Source: Niveibacterium terrae | GTDB lineage: Bacteria > Pseudomonadota > Gammaproteobacteria > Burkholderiales > Rhodocyclaceae | Reading direction: 5' to 3' | Length of the DNA stretch: 64,000 nucleotides | Assembly (NCBI RefSeq): GCF_048213115.1 | Contig: NZ_CP172404.1 | Span: 1-64,000 of the forward strand | Part shown: positions 1-9,936 of the stretch, in pieces | Layout of the letters: each line of letters starts with the position of its first letter | Numbering within the stretch: position 1 is the stretch's first letter | Notes under the pieces: model-generated | What the model was told of the DNA's origin: nothing | Database searches by the model: none | The model's input: only the letters and a program-made list of their open reading frames with translations | Made by a program: the position numbers and the translations under genes

Positions 1-1335
1 TTCGAAGAGGTCTACACCACGCTGCATGACTTCGCGCGTGGCTATCCCTTCGATGTGGAGAACGAGGACTACCTGATCCACATCACCACCGGCACCCATG
101 TGGCGCAGATCTGCTGGTTCCTGCTGACCGAGGCACGCTATCTGCCGGCGCGGCTGGTGCAGACCTCACCGCCTCGCAAGAAGGATGTGGCCAATACGGT
201 GGGCAGCTACGAGTTGATCGACCTGGACCTGTCGCGCTACAACAAGATCGCCCAGCGCTTCCAGCGTGAGCAGTCGGACAATCTGAGCTTCCTGAAGTCC
301 GGTATCGCGACGCGCAACCCGGCCTTCAACACCATGATCGAGCAGATCGAGAAGGTGGCGGGCCGCTCAAAAGCGCCGATGCTGCTGGTGGGGCCGACCG
401 GTGCGGGCAAGTCCTTCCTCGCCCGGCGCGTGCATGAGCTCAAGCGTCATCGCCAGCAGCTGGCCGGCCGCTTCGTGGAGGTAAACTGCGCCACGCTGCG
501 CGGGGATTCGGCCATGTCCGCGCTGTTCGGCCATGTCAAGGGCGCTTTCACCGGCGCGCAGAGCGAACGCCCCGGCCTGTTGCGGGCAGCCGATGGCGGC
601 CTGCTGTTTCTGGACGAGATCGGCGAGCTGGGGCTGGACGAGCAGGCCATGCTGCTCAAGGCCATCGAGGAGAAACGTTTCTTTCCCTTCGGCTCGGACC
701 GCGAGGTGGAGAGCGACTTCCAGCTCATCGCAGGCACCCACCGAGACCTGCGCCAGTGGGTGATCGAAGGACGCTTCCGCGAAGACCTGTTCGCGCGGAT
801 CAATCTGTGGACCTTCGACCTGCCTGGCCTTGCCCAGCGCCCCGAGGACATAGAACCCAATCTGGACTACGAACTGGAGAGCTTCGCCAGCGAGCACGGC
901 CAACTGGTGCGCTTCAACGTCGAGGCACGCCGCCGCTATCTGGATTTTGCGGCATCCAGTGAAGCAGCCTGGCGCGGCAACTTCCGTGAGCTGGGGGCCT
1001 CTGTGACGCGCATGGCAACACTGGCCGATTCCGGGCGAATCACCGAATCTCAGGTCGCCGAGGAGATTTCCCGACTTCGCCACAGCTGGGGGAGTGACGT
1101 GGCGGAGGATGAGGCGCAGCGCGTGCTGGGGGAGGCCGTAACACTGCTGGACCTCTTCGACCGCGCCCAGCTCAATGCCGTGCTGGCTGTCTGCCGCGCG
1201 GCGGACAGCCTGTCGGCAGCCGGTCGCAAGCTGTTCACAGTGTCGCGGCAGGAAAAGAAGATCGCCAACGATGCGGACCGCCTGCGCAAGTATCTCGCTC
1301 GCTTTGGATTGGAATGGGCTGCAATAAAACGGTGA
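1..1335 (+). CDS. rtcR: RtcR, sigma-54-dependent activator of RNA repair genes (5' truncated by window)
   Basis: RtcR activates the RNA ligase and cyclase genes rtcBA with RNA polymerase-sigma54. The frame is open from base 1, so the gene begins upstream and most of its N-terminal ligand-sensing (CARF-type) domain is missing here; the GTG at 55 is internal. Seen in order: the end of the regulatory domain with the family stretch HITTGTHVAQICWFLLTEAR, an AAA+ ATPase with Walker A GPTGAGKS, the sigma-54 contact loop GAFTGA, Walker B GGLLFLDEIGELG, and a C-terminal DNA-binding segment. The motifs are intact, so it should be active. RpoN is encoded at 26137-27591. It converges on gyrB across a 281-base spacer. 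The rtcBA targets are not in the window and are presumably upstream (inference). Confidence 0.93.
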   Translation, partial: FEEVYTTLHDFARGYPFDVENEDYLIHITTGTHVAQICWFLLTEARYLPARLVQTSPPRKKDVANTVGSYELIDLDLSRYNKIAQRFQREQSDNLSFLKSGIATRNPAFNTMIEQIEKVAGRSKAPMLLVGPTGAGKSFLARRVHELKRHRQQLAGRFVEVNCATLRGDSAMSALFGHVKGAFTGAQSERPGLLRAADGGLLFLDEIGELGLDEQAMLLKAIEEKRFFPFGSDREVESDFQLIAGTHRDLRQWVIEGRFREDLFARINLWTFDLPGLAQRPEDIEPNLDYELESFASEHGQLVRFNVEARRRYLDFAASSEAAWRGNFRELGASVTRMATLADSGRITESQVAEEISRLRHSWGSDVAEDEAQRVLGEAVTLLDLFDRAQLNAVLAVCRAADSLSAAGRKLFTVSRQEKKIANDADRLRKYLARFGLEWAAIKR

Positions 1336-1616
1336 ATCCCGCAGGAATGCCAGATTAACGTCTCTTCGTCGCCAGAAAATGGTTCAGCACATAAGCAAAC
1401 ATAGCCTGAGCGTTTCCGAAGCGGGCAGGCGCGGCAGTGTGAGCACCACCACCGCCAGCAGCAGGGGCGTTGTCTGTCTGCGGACGGAGCGGGACTTCTG
1501 GACAAGTCCTCGCGCCAGGCCCGCTCACTCCGCACTCCATTAGCCGAGCATTGCGCTGGCCATTGCCGTGCTGCGCCGAATGCTGTTCCTGCAGGCGCGG
1601 ATAGACTGCAACAAGA
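1336..1616. other. Convergent rtcR/gyrB spacer, no gene recognised
   Basis: This 281-base gap lies between the converging ends of rtcR and gyrB. A 61-codon minus-strand frame (1355-1540) covers much of it, but it has no recognisable domain or clear ribosome binding site. I see no strong stem plus T-run terminator. It may be degraded former coding DNA, which is inference only. Confidence 0.4.
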
Positions 1617-4097
<2,481 letters not shown>

Positions 4098-4168
4098 CGG
4101 GTCGTTCTCGCTAGCGGTCAAACCGCGGTCGGTAAATGCAGGTACAGAAGAATCGGAAAACACCAAAA

Positions 4169-4208
4169 GATCCACAGGCCGCGCTCAGGCGGCCAGGGAT
4201 CCACAGGC
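4169..4208. repeat. Two direct copies of GATCCACAGGC between dnaN and gyrB
   Basis: Identical 11-mers occur at 4169-4179 and 4198-4208, 29 bases apart. Each contains TCCACA, the conserved half of a DnaA box, but the first part departs from TTAT. They lie upstream of the chosen gyrB start and could be weak DnaA sites that link gyrB expression to replication. That role is inference. Confidence 0.4.
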
Positions 4209-4215
4209 TGATGCT

Positions 4216-5319
4216 CTAGATGCGCATCGGCATTACGACGTACTTGAAGTTTTCGTTTCCGGGCAGTGTGAACAAAACGCTCGCACTGCCATCGTTCAGA
4301 TGCAGTTCGATCTGATCGACGGAGTTGTTCGTCAGCACATCGAGCAGGTAGGTGACGTTGAAGCCGGTATCGACTCCTTCGCCCGAATAATCGACTTCGA
4401 GTTCTTCCTGGGCTTCTTCCTGTTCGGCGTTGGTACTCATGATCTTCAGGCTGCCCGGAGACAGCACGATACGCACGCCGCGGAATTTCTCGTTGGTCAG
4501 GATCGCGACCCGCTGCAGTGCAGCGAGCAGGGCCTGACGCGACAACACGACCAGTTTCGGGTGATTTTTCGGAATCACGCGCTCGTAATCGGGGAACTTT
4601 CCGTCGATCAGCTTGGTGATCAGCTCGATCGGACCGAACGAGAAACGGGCCTGGTTACCAGACAGGGAAATCTCCAGCGGCTCGTCAGTGTCTCCCAGCT
4701 GGCGCAAGAGTTCAAGCACGGTCTTGCGCGGCAGGATCACTTCGGTCTTCGAAAAATCGCCTTCGATGCCCGCCGAAGCGAAGCCCAGACGGTGCCCATC
4801 GGTTGCCACCATGCGCAGTTCGCCCCCTTCGACGACCATCAGCAAACCGTTCAGGTAGTAGCGGATGTCCTGGGCGGCCATCGCGTAGGAAACCTGGGCG
4901 AGCTGGCTCTTGAAGGACTTCTGCGAGACGACGATGCGAATCGCTTCTTCCTCGTTGAACTGCATGCGCGGGTAATCCGTTGCCGGCAGGGTCTGCAGCT
5001 GGAAGCGGCTCTTGCCGGCATGCAGCGACAGCCGGTTGCCATCGAGCTTGAAGCTGACTTCGGTCGCTTCGGGCAGCGCGCGCAGGATGTCCTGGAGCTT
5101 GCGGGCTCCGACGGTGAGGCTGGCGTCCTCTCCGCCCGATGCATTGCCGTGCGTGCGGATCTGGATCTCGATGTCGGTGGCGAGCAGCGTCAGCGCATCG
5201 GCTTTCTTGTCGATCAGCACATTGGACAGGATGGGCATCGTGTGCCGTTTTTCGACGATACCCGAGACCGACTGCAGAGGGCCGAGCAGAGCTTCACGTA
5301 CTGCTGTTAACAGAAGCAT
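4216..5319 (-). CDS. dnaN: DNA polymerase III beta subunit (sliding clamp)
   Basis: DnaN forms the ring-shaped dimer that tethers DNA polymerase III and other repair factors to DNA. The 367-residue product is the usual family length, with three repeated clamp folds. It starts MLLLTAVREALLGPLQSVSGIVEKRHTMPILSN-like and ends in the typical clamp tail ENFKYVVMPMRI. ATG 5319 is preceded by an AGGAG about eight bases upstream on the minus strand, which fixes the start. It is transcribed in the dnaA-dnaN-gyrB direction, but 526 bases separate it from dnaA, so it may also use a promoter inside the duplicated spacer. Confidence 0.97.
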   Translation of the reverse strand: MLLLTAVREALLGPLQSVSGIVEKRHTMPILSNVLIDKKADALTLLATDIEIQIRTHGNASGGEDASLTVGARKLQDILRALPEATEVSFKLDGNRLSLHAGKSRFQLQTLPATDYPRMQFNEEEAIRIVVSQKSFKSQLAQVSYAMAAQDIRYYLNGLLMVVEGGELRMVATDGHRLGFASAGIEGDFSKTEVILPRKTVLELLRQLGDTDEPLEISLSGNQARFSFGPIELITKLIDGKFPDYERVIPKNHPKLVVLSRQALLAALQRVAILTNEKFRGVRIVLSPGSLKIMSTNAEQEEAQEELEVDYSGEGVDTGFNVTYLLDVLTNNSVDQIELHLNDGSASVLFTLPGNENFKYVVMPMRI

Positions 5320-5329
5320 CTAAGTAAAC

Positions 5330-5528
5330 TCCTATTATTAGTTAACCTCGCCCGTTTTCTGTGGACAAGTCGATTTTGTTATTAAAAATCAGTTGCTTGG
5401 ATTATGTATAAAGCTGTTTGTAAGCGGGGGTTGAAGCTCATGAACAACTGGGGACTCTTTTTTCGATTCCGGATTTTCCTTCATCTTTCCCCAAATGCTA
5501 CCTGTCCGCTTCCACCGGAAATCCACAG
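5330..5528. repeat. Copy A of the duplicated origin-spacer unit
   Basis: Anchors shared with copy B at a constant offset of 297-298 bases are TTAGTTAACC (5338-5347), the DnaA box (5360-5368), ATGAACAACTGGGGAC (5440-5455) and AAATCCACAG (5519-5528). The sequence between anchors has diverged but keeps the same order and spacing, so this is one ancestral unit duplicated in tandem rather than chance matches. Confidence 0.8.
5360..5368 (-). promoter_or_regulatory. DnaA box, copy A (TTGTCCACA)
   Basis: Reads TTGTCCACA on the minus strand, one base from TTATCCACA. It lies at the same place in copy A as the box at 5658-5666 in copy B and is followed by an A/T-rich tract. Confidence 0.7.
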
Positions 5529-5627
5529 GAGTCTTCTTGAAACAATTTTCAGGTTCTGGCTGGTTCTTTTTTTTGAACCAGGTTTTCCGCCTGGAACTTC
5601 GCAGTTAACAAGATCTTGTTTACATAT

Positions 5628-5825
5628 AACTACTATTAGTTAACCAGAGCCATTTTCTGTTGATAAGCATGTTTTTTGTTTTAAAAACAGAAACTTGCTT
5701 CATGTATCAGTCTGTTTGAAAAGTGCGTATCGCGAGATGAACAACTGGGGACGCTTTTCCGGTGTGCACTTTTCTTCGCGCTTGTCCCCATTTCCTGCCC
5801 CCGCTCATCCACTGCAAATCCACAG
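5628..5825. repeat. Copy B of the duplicated origin-spacer unit
   Basis: Matching anchors are TTAGTTAACC (5636-5645), the DnaA box (5658-5666), ATGAACAACTGGGGAC (5737-5752) and AAATCCACAG (5816-5825). The A/T-rich tract after the box is conserved in composition but not in exact bases, which suggests selection on melting or architecture (inference). Confidence 0.8.
5658..5666 (-). promoter_or_regulatory. DnaA box, copy B (TTATCAACA)
   Basis: Reads TTATCAACA on the minus strand, one base from the consensus. Its match to the copy A box at a 298-base offset indicates conservation of a DnaA site after the duplication. Confidence 0.65.
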
Positions 5826-5845
5826 TTTGCACTGTTTTGGTGCAA

Positions 5846-7267
5846 TCAACCCTTCAAAGTCTGGGTCAGCACATGGACGTCGTGATTGAGCTGCTGATCC
5901 GCGAGGCGCAGTTCGGTGATCGTCCGGCAGGCATGAAGAACCGTCGTGTGATCCCGTCCGCCGAAAGCCTCGCCGATCGCCGGAAGCGACGAAGGGGTCA
6001 GTTCCTTGGCGAGGAACATCGCAACCTGGCGCGGGCGGGCGATCGCGCGGGTACGCTTCTTCGAGTGCATGTCGGCGACCTTGATCTTGTAGTAATCGGC
6101 GACGGTCTTCTGGATCAGCTCGAAAGTGATCTGCCGGTTGTGTGCGGCGAGCAGGTCGCGCAGCGCTTCCTTGGCGAGTTCAAGGCTGATCTCGCGATTG
6201 TGGAAGCGGGAGAAGGCAAGCACCTTCTTCAGGGCGCCTTCGAGTTCGCGAACGTTCGAGCGCAGGTTCTTCGCGATCAGGAATGCGACATCGTCGTTGA
6301 GCTGGATGCGCTCGACTTCGGCTTTCTTCTTCAGGATCGCGACCCGCATCTCCAGCTCAGGCGGTTCGATCTGAACCGTCAGACCCCAGTCGAAGCGCGA
6401 GATCAGCCTGTCCTGCAGGCCTTCGACGTCCTTCGGATAGGTATCGCTGGTGATAACGATCTGCTTTTTGGCTTCGACCAGCGCATTGAAGGCGTGGAAG
6501 AACTCTTCCTGGGTGCGTTCCTTGTTCTTGAAGAACTGGATGTCGTCGATCAGCAGCAGATCGAGCGAGCGGTAGTAGCGCTTGAACTGCTCAAAGCTCT
6601 TCTGTTGGTAGGCGCGGACGACATCGGCGAAGTAGTCCTCGGCATGGACGTAGCGAACCACCGCTTTCGGGTTGGCTTTCCAGACTGCATTGCCCAGTGC
6701 GTGGATCAAGTGGGTTTTACCCAGACCGACGCCACCGTAGACGAAGAGCGGGTTGTAGCTGGTGCCGGGATTCTGCGCGACCTGCATCGCCGCGGCGCGG
6801 GCGAGGTCGTTGGCGCGGCCGGTCACCAGGTTGTCGAAATTGAAGTCCGAGTTGAGCCGGGTTCTCTCGTAGGCCAGCGATTCGGTGCTGTCCGCTTCGA
6901 CGATAGCCGCAGGGGCGTGCACGGCGGGCGCGTGAGTGCGCACTTCCGGAGCCGATTGGGCTGTCGTGTCCGTCGGCACGGGGGCCGAGGAGCGGGGGGG
7001 GGCGGGGCGCGGCGTGGTTTGGGCTGCGCTCACGGCCAGTTCGATCTGGACGGGCGAGCCGAAGAACTCGCTGCCGATTTCTTCGATCCGCCGCAGGTAG
7101 CGATCGCTGACCCATTTGAGTACGAAACGACTGGGGGCCAGCAGGCTGAAGTTCGTCGGATTTTCGGTGGAAACGCAGGACAAGGGCCGGATCCAGGTAT
7201 TGAACTGCTGGGGGGGCAGCTCAGACTCCAGACGGGCGAGACAGTTGGACCAGAAATCTTGACTCAC
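5846..7267 (-). CDS. dnaA: Chromosomal replication initiator DnaA
   Basis: DnaA binds DnaA boxes at the origin and opens the duplex. The 473-residue product has domain I (about 1-80), a Pro/Ala/Thr-rich linker (about 81-130), an AAA+ domain III with Walker A GGVGLGKTH at 178-186 and Walker B LLLIDDIQFF, and C-terminal domain IV with the box-recognition signature GGRDHTTVLHACRTI. The start is GTG 7267, giving MSQDFWSNC as in other betaproteobacteria; no strong ribosome binding site is visible. A plausible -10 (TAGAAT, minus strand, 7401-7406) lies amid DnaA boxes, consistent with autoregulation. It is divergent from rpmH. Confidence 0.97.
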   Translation of the reverse strand: MSQDFWSNCLARLESELPPQQFNTWIRPLSCVSTENPTNFSLLAPSRFVLKWVSDRYLRRIEEIGSEFFGSPVQIELAVSAAQTTPRPAPPRSSAPVPTDTTAQSAPEVRTHAPAVHAPAAIVEADSTESLAYERTRLNSDFNFDNLVTGRANDLARAAAMQVAQNPGTSYNPLFVYGGVGLGKTHLIHALGNAVWKANPKAVVRYVHAEDYFADVVRAYQQKSFEQFKRYYRSLDLLLIDDIQFFKNKERTQEEFFHAFNALVEAKKQIVITSDTYPKDVEGLQDRLISRFDWGLTVQIEPPELEMRVAILKKKAEVERIQLNDDVAFLIAKNLRSNVRELEGALKKVLAFSRFHNREISLELAKEALRDLLAAHNRQITFELIQKTVADYYKIKVADMHSKKRTRAIARPRQVAMFLAKELTPSSLPAIGEAFGGRDHTTVLHACRTITELRLADQQLNHDVHVLTQTLKG

Positions 7268-7400
7268 GTTTCAGAAACATCTTCCCGCTGATGCGAATTT
7301 TGCGGAAGTCCCCGCTCAGCATCAACTCTTTGTATTCGAAAGGATTTTTTCCGCCTGGTGGGCTTTTCCAGAGAATCTGGCAGGCGGCAGAACGGGGAGT

Positions 7401-7406
7401 ATTCTA
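7401..7406 (-). promoter_or_regulatory. Possible dnaA -10 element
   Basis: The minus strand reads TAGAAT here, a good -10 hexamer about 135 bases before the dnaA start. The -35 partner is poor, and it sits inside the DnaA box cluster. It is a tentative call based on the hexamer and its place. Confidence 0.35.
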
Positions 7407-7410
7407 CAAT

Positions 7411-7451
7411 TTGTCCGCAGATTTATCCACAGATGTCCTTGCTGTGGATAA
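7411..7451. promoter_or_regulatory. DnaA box cluster in the dnaA-rpmH spacer
   Basis: It contains TTGTCCGCA (7411-7419, two mismatches), a perfect TTATCCACA (7423-7431) and a perfect box in the opposite sense (TGTGGATAA, 7443-7451). Two perfect facing boxes 11 bases apart are far beyond chance in GC-rich DNA. They could be part of the origin, an autoregulatory site for dnaA, or both. Confidence 0.85.
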
Positions 7452-7462
7452 ACGCATTTTCC

Positions 7463-7491
7463 TTGACAAACAGAGCCTTACGCGATATTTT
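7463..7491 (+). promoter_or_regulatory. Promoter of rpmH-rnpA
   Basis: TTGACA (7463-7468), 17 bases, then TATTTT (7486-7491): a consensus -35 with a good -10 at ideal spacing, about 33 bases before the rpmH ATG. The DnaA boxes end only 11 bases upstream, so DnaA could affect this promoter. Confidence 0.8.
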
Positions 7492-7523
7492 CGCGCGTTT
7501 TTCCCCTCTCGAGGAATCCGATC

Positions 7524-7658
7524 ATGAAACGTACTTATCAGCCCTCCGTGGTGCGCCGCAAGCGCACCCACGGCTTCCTGGTTCGCTCCCGTACCCGCGG
7601 CGGCCGCAAGGTCATCGCTTCGCGTCGTGCCAAGGGTCGTCATCGCCTCGCCGTCTGA
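7524..7658 (+). CDS. rpmH: 50S ribosomal protein L34
   Basis: L34 is a small, very basic protein of the large ribosomal subunit. The 44-residue product starts MKRTYQPSVVRRKRTHGF and is the standard length. GAGG lies seven to ten bases before the ATG (7512-7515). It opens the rpmH-rnpA-yidD-yidC cluster conserved next to dnaA in most bacteria, and the strong promoter at 7463-7491 drives it. Confidence 0.98.
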   Translation: MKRTYQPSVVRRKRTHGFLVRSRTRGGRKVIASRRAKGRHRLAV

Positions 7659-7674
7659 ACGTCTGGCGGCGGAA

Positions 7675-8028
7675 GTGTCCGTCGCTCGTCGTTGCCTGCG
7701 GCCTCAGTACAGGCTGCATGCTGCTGCAGAATTCGCCGAAGTTTTTTCCTATCGGCGGGCGCTGCGGGGGCGCTTGTTCAATCTCCACTACCGTCCGAAC
7801 TCCGCCAGCGGAGCCAGGATGGGGTTTGTGGTTGCGAAAAAGCTTGCCCGCCATGCCGTACTGCGCAATCTGGTCAAGCGAATCGCGCGCGAGGCTTTCC
7901 GCCTGCGCCGCGAATCGCTGCCTGACCTCGATCTGGTGTTGAGACTTTCCTCTTCACCGAAGAACTCGAGCCGCCTTGCGATTCGCACCGAAATCGACGA
8001 ATTGCTGGGAAGGCTGCCCCGCGGTTGA
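7675..8028 (+). CDS. rnpA: Ribonuclease P protein component
   Basis: RnpA is the protein cofactor of RNase P, which trims the 5' leaders of pre-tRNAs. The core ARMGFVVAKKLARHAVLRNLVKRIAREAFR-type segment contains the basic RNR-like motif of the family, as LVKRIAREAFR. The frame is open from GTG 7627, which would overlap rpmH by 32 bases. I prefer GTG 7675 (117 residues, usual length) because homology starts near RLHAAAEF. Neither start has a convincing ribosome binding site, so the start is uncertain although the gene is not. Confidence 0.9.
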   Translation: MSVARRCLRPQYRLHAAAEFAEVFSYRRALRGRLFNLHYRPNSASGARMGFVVAKKLARHAVLRNLVKRIAREAFRLRRESLPDLDLVLRLSSSPKNSSRLAIRTEIDELLGRLPRG

Positions 8029-8037
8029 GAGGATTCG

Positions 8038-8247
8038 ATGCGCTTCGTGATCGTCCTTTTCCTGCGTGCCTATCAGTACTTTCTGAGCCCGTTTCTGGGC
8101 CGGAACTGCCGTTTTCACCCCAGCTGCTCCGCCTACGCGATCGAATCCGTGCAACGTTACGGTGCCATAAAAGGCAGCTGGCTCGCGCTGCGTCGCTTGA
8201 TGCGCTGCCACCCATGGAATCCGGGCGGTTATGATCCTGTTCCGTGA
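8038..8247 (+). CDS. yidD: Membrane protein insertion efficiency factor YidD
   Basis: YidD assists YidC-dependent insertion of inner-membrane proteins. The 69-residue product has the family pattern RAYQYFLSPFLGRNCRFHPSCSAYA with conserved cysteines, followed by CHPWNPGGYDPVP. GAGAGG sits five bases before ATG 8038. The gene lies between rnpA and yidC, its usual place, and begins nine bases after rnpA ends. Confidence 0.96.
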   Translation: MRFVIVLFLRAYQYFLSPFLGRNCRFHPSCSAYAIESVQRYGAIKGSWLALRRLMRCHPWNPGGYDPVP

Positions 8248-8289
8248 GCACTTCGCTCCGCTCCCCGCCCTTCGATAAAGACGATCCTG

Positions 8290-9936
8290 ATGGACAATCG
8301 CCGCCTCATTCTTCTGGTGACCTTCTGCTTCTCCCTGGTGATGCTGTGGGATGCTTGGGTCAAATTCAATCAACCCCAGCCTGTTCCGGGCGCTGCGAGC
8401 AGCGCTGTCGCGAGCCAGAATGCCGGAGTGCCCTCGGCACCCGCTTCGGCGGCTTCCTCGGTTGCCGCCGCTCCTGTCCCGTCGGTGGCTAGCGTCAAGC
8501 GCAATGCCGCGACGACGCTCGTCGAAACGGACACGATTCGCGCTGAAGTCTCGGCCCAGGGCGGTGACATCATCCGTCTGGAACTGAAGAAACACGGTGC
8601 GACCGGCGACAGCAAACAGCCCTTCGTACTCTTCGACAACGGCCAGCAGCATGACTACTTCGCGCAGTCCGGTCTGATCGGCAAGGATCTGCCGAATCAC
8701 AACACGCTCTACACGCTTCCGGGGGCGAAGTTCTCGCTCGCCGACGGCCAGGACAGCCTGACGCTGCGCCTTGCTGCTCCGGCAGTTAATGGTGTTCAGG
8801 TCACCAAGCTGCTGACTTTCCATCGCAACGGCTATGTGATCGACGTTGCACACGAGATCGTCAACGGCGGTACGACGCCGCTGGCGACCAGCGCCTACTT
8901 CAAGCTGACCCGCGACGAGAAGCCCGCTGAGGACAGCGGCCGCTTTGGTGCCCGCACCTTCACCGGCCCGGCTTTCTATACGGATGCGGACAAGTACGAG
9001 AAGGTCGATTTCTCTGCGATCGCGAAGGGCAAGGCCAAGCTGCCCAAGCCGGCTCCGGATGGCTGGGTCGCGATGGTCCAGCACTACTTCGTGACGGCTT
9101 TCCTGCCTGCCGCCGGCCAGCGCGAGTTCTTCGTTCAGGATGTCGGCAACGGTCTGTATTCGGCCGGGGTCAAGCTGCCGGTCGCGACCGTCGCACCGGG
9201 TGCGAAGAGCGTCGTCAGCGTGCCGCTCTACGCCGGTCCCCAGGAACAGGACGTGCTGAAGAAGCTCGCGCCGAGGCTGGATCTGGTCGTCGACTATGGC
9301 TGGCTGACCGTGATCGCCGCTCCGCTGTTCTGGCTGCTTTCCTTCCTGCACTCTCTGGTCCGCAACTGGGGCTGGGCGATCATCCTGATGACGGTGTTGA
9401 TCAAGCTCGCCTTCTTCCCGCTTTCGGCGGCTTCCTATCGCTCGATGGCGAAGATGAAGACGCTGATGCCGAAGATGAAGAAAATCCAGGAGCAGTTCGC
9501 CGATGACCGGATGAAGATGAACCAGCACATGATGGAGCTGTACAAGAAGGAGAAGGTGAATCCGATGGGCGGTTGCTGGCCCATGCTGATTCAGATGCCT
9601 GTCTTCCTGGCTCTGTACTGGGTGCTGCTCGGCGCGGTCGAGATGCGTCAGGCTCCGTGGCTGGGCTGGATCGTCGACCTGTCGATCAAGGATCCCTACT
9701 TCATCCTGCCTATCATCATGGGGGTCACGAGTCTCGTTCAGGTCAAGCTCAATCCGGCGCCTGCCGATCCGGTTCAGGCCAAGGTCATGACCTTCATGCC
9801 CATCGTGTTCACGGTCATGATGGCCTGGTTCCCGGCTGGTCTGGTCGTCTACTGGGTCGTCAACAACCTGCTGTCGATCGCTCAGCAGTGGTACATCACG
9901 CGGATGATCAATGCCAGTATCGCTGCGAAAGCCTGA
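8290..9936 (+). CDS. yidC: Membrane protein insertase YidC
   Basis: YidC inserts and folds inner-membrane proteins, alone or with SecYEG. The 548-residue product has an N-terminal membrane anchor (about 7-25), an Ala/Pro/Ser-rich linker, a large periplasmic beta domain (about 70-330) and a C-terminal five-helix insertase core. The core contains the KMNQHMMELYKKEKVNPMGGC cytoplasmic loop region and the LYWVLLGAVE segment. This is the long Gram-negative form. Its 3' end overlaps the mnmE start by 26 bases, which suggests coupling. Confidence 0.97.
   Translation: MDNRRLILLVTFCFSLVMLWDAWVKFNQPQPVPGAASSAVASQNAGVPSAPASAASSVAAAPVPSVASVKRNAATTLVETDTIRAEVSAQGGDIIRLELKKHGATGDSKQPFVLFDNGQQHDYFAQSGLIGKDLPNHNTLYTLPGAKFSLADGQDSLTLRLAAPAVNGVQVTKLLTFHRNGYVIDVAHEIVNGGTTPLATSAYFKLTRDEKPAEDSGRFGARTFTGPAFYTDADKYEKVDFSAIAKGKAKLPKPAPDGWVAMVQHYFVTAFLPAAGQREFFVQDVGNGLYSAGVKLPVATVAPGAKSVVSVPLYAGPQEQDVLKKLAPRLDLVVDYGWLTVIAAPLFWLLSFLHSLVRNWGWAIILMTVLIKLAFFPLSAASYRSMAKMKTLMPKMKKIQEQFADDRMKMNQHMMELYKKEKVNPMGGCWPMLIQMPVFLALYWVLLGAVEMRQAPWLGWIVDLSIKDPYFILPIIMGVTSLVQVKLNPAPADPVQAKVMTFMPIVFTVMMAWFPAGLVVYWVVNNLLSIAQQWYITRMINASIAAKA

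Larger units (their letters stand above)
5320..5845. other. dnaA-dnaN spacer: candidate replication origin (oriC) segment
   Basis: This 526-base non-coding stretch is clearly richer in A/T than its surroundings. It contains an imperfect tandem duplication with a period of about 298 bases, DnaA boxes at the same position in both copies, A/T-rich tracts around 5372-5390 and 5670-5690, a T8-loop hairpin (TGGTTC 5561-5566 with GAACCA 5575-5580), and a 14-base palindrome AACAAGATCTTGTT at 5607-5620. Origins next to dnaA are common in proteobacteria, so an origin or a DnaA-titrating region is the best reading. The rpmH-dnaA spacer is the competing site. The short frames in it look non-coding. Confidence 0.65.

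Noticed and set aside
1355..1540. A 61-codon minus-strand frame between rtcR and gyrB
   Set aside because: No domain, no good ribosome binding site, and a Gly/Ala-rich low-complexity middle.
5762..7291. A 509-codon plus-strand frame opposite dnaA
   Set aside because: Its protein is low-complexity and has no domain; dnaA is certain on the other strand.
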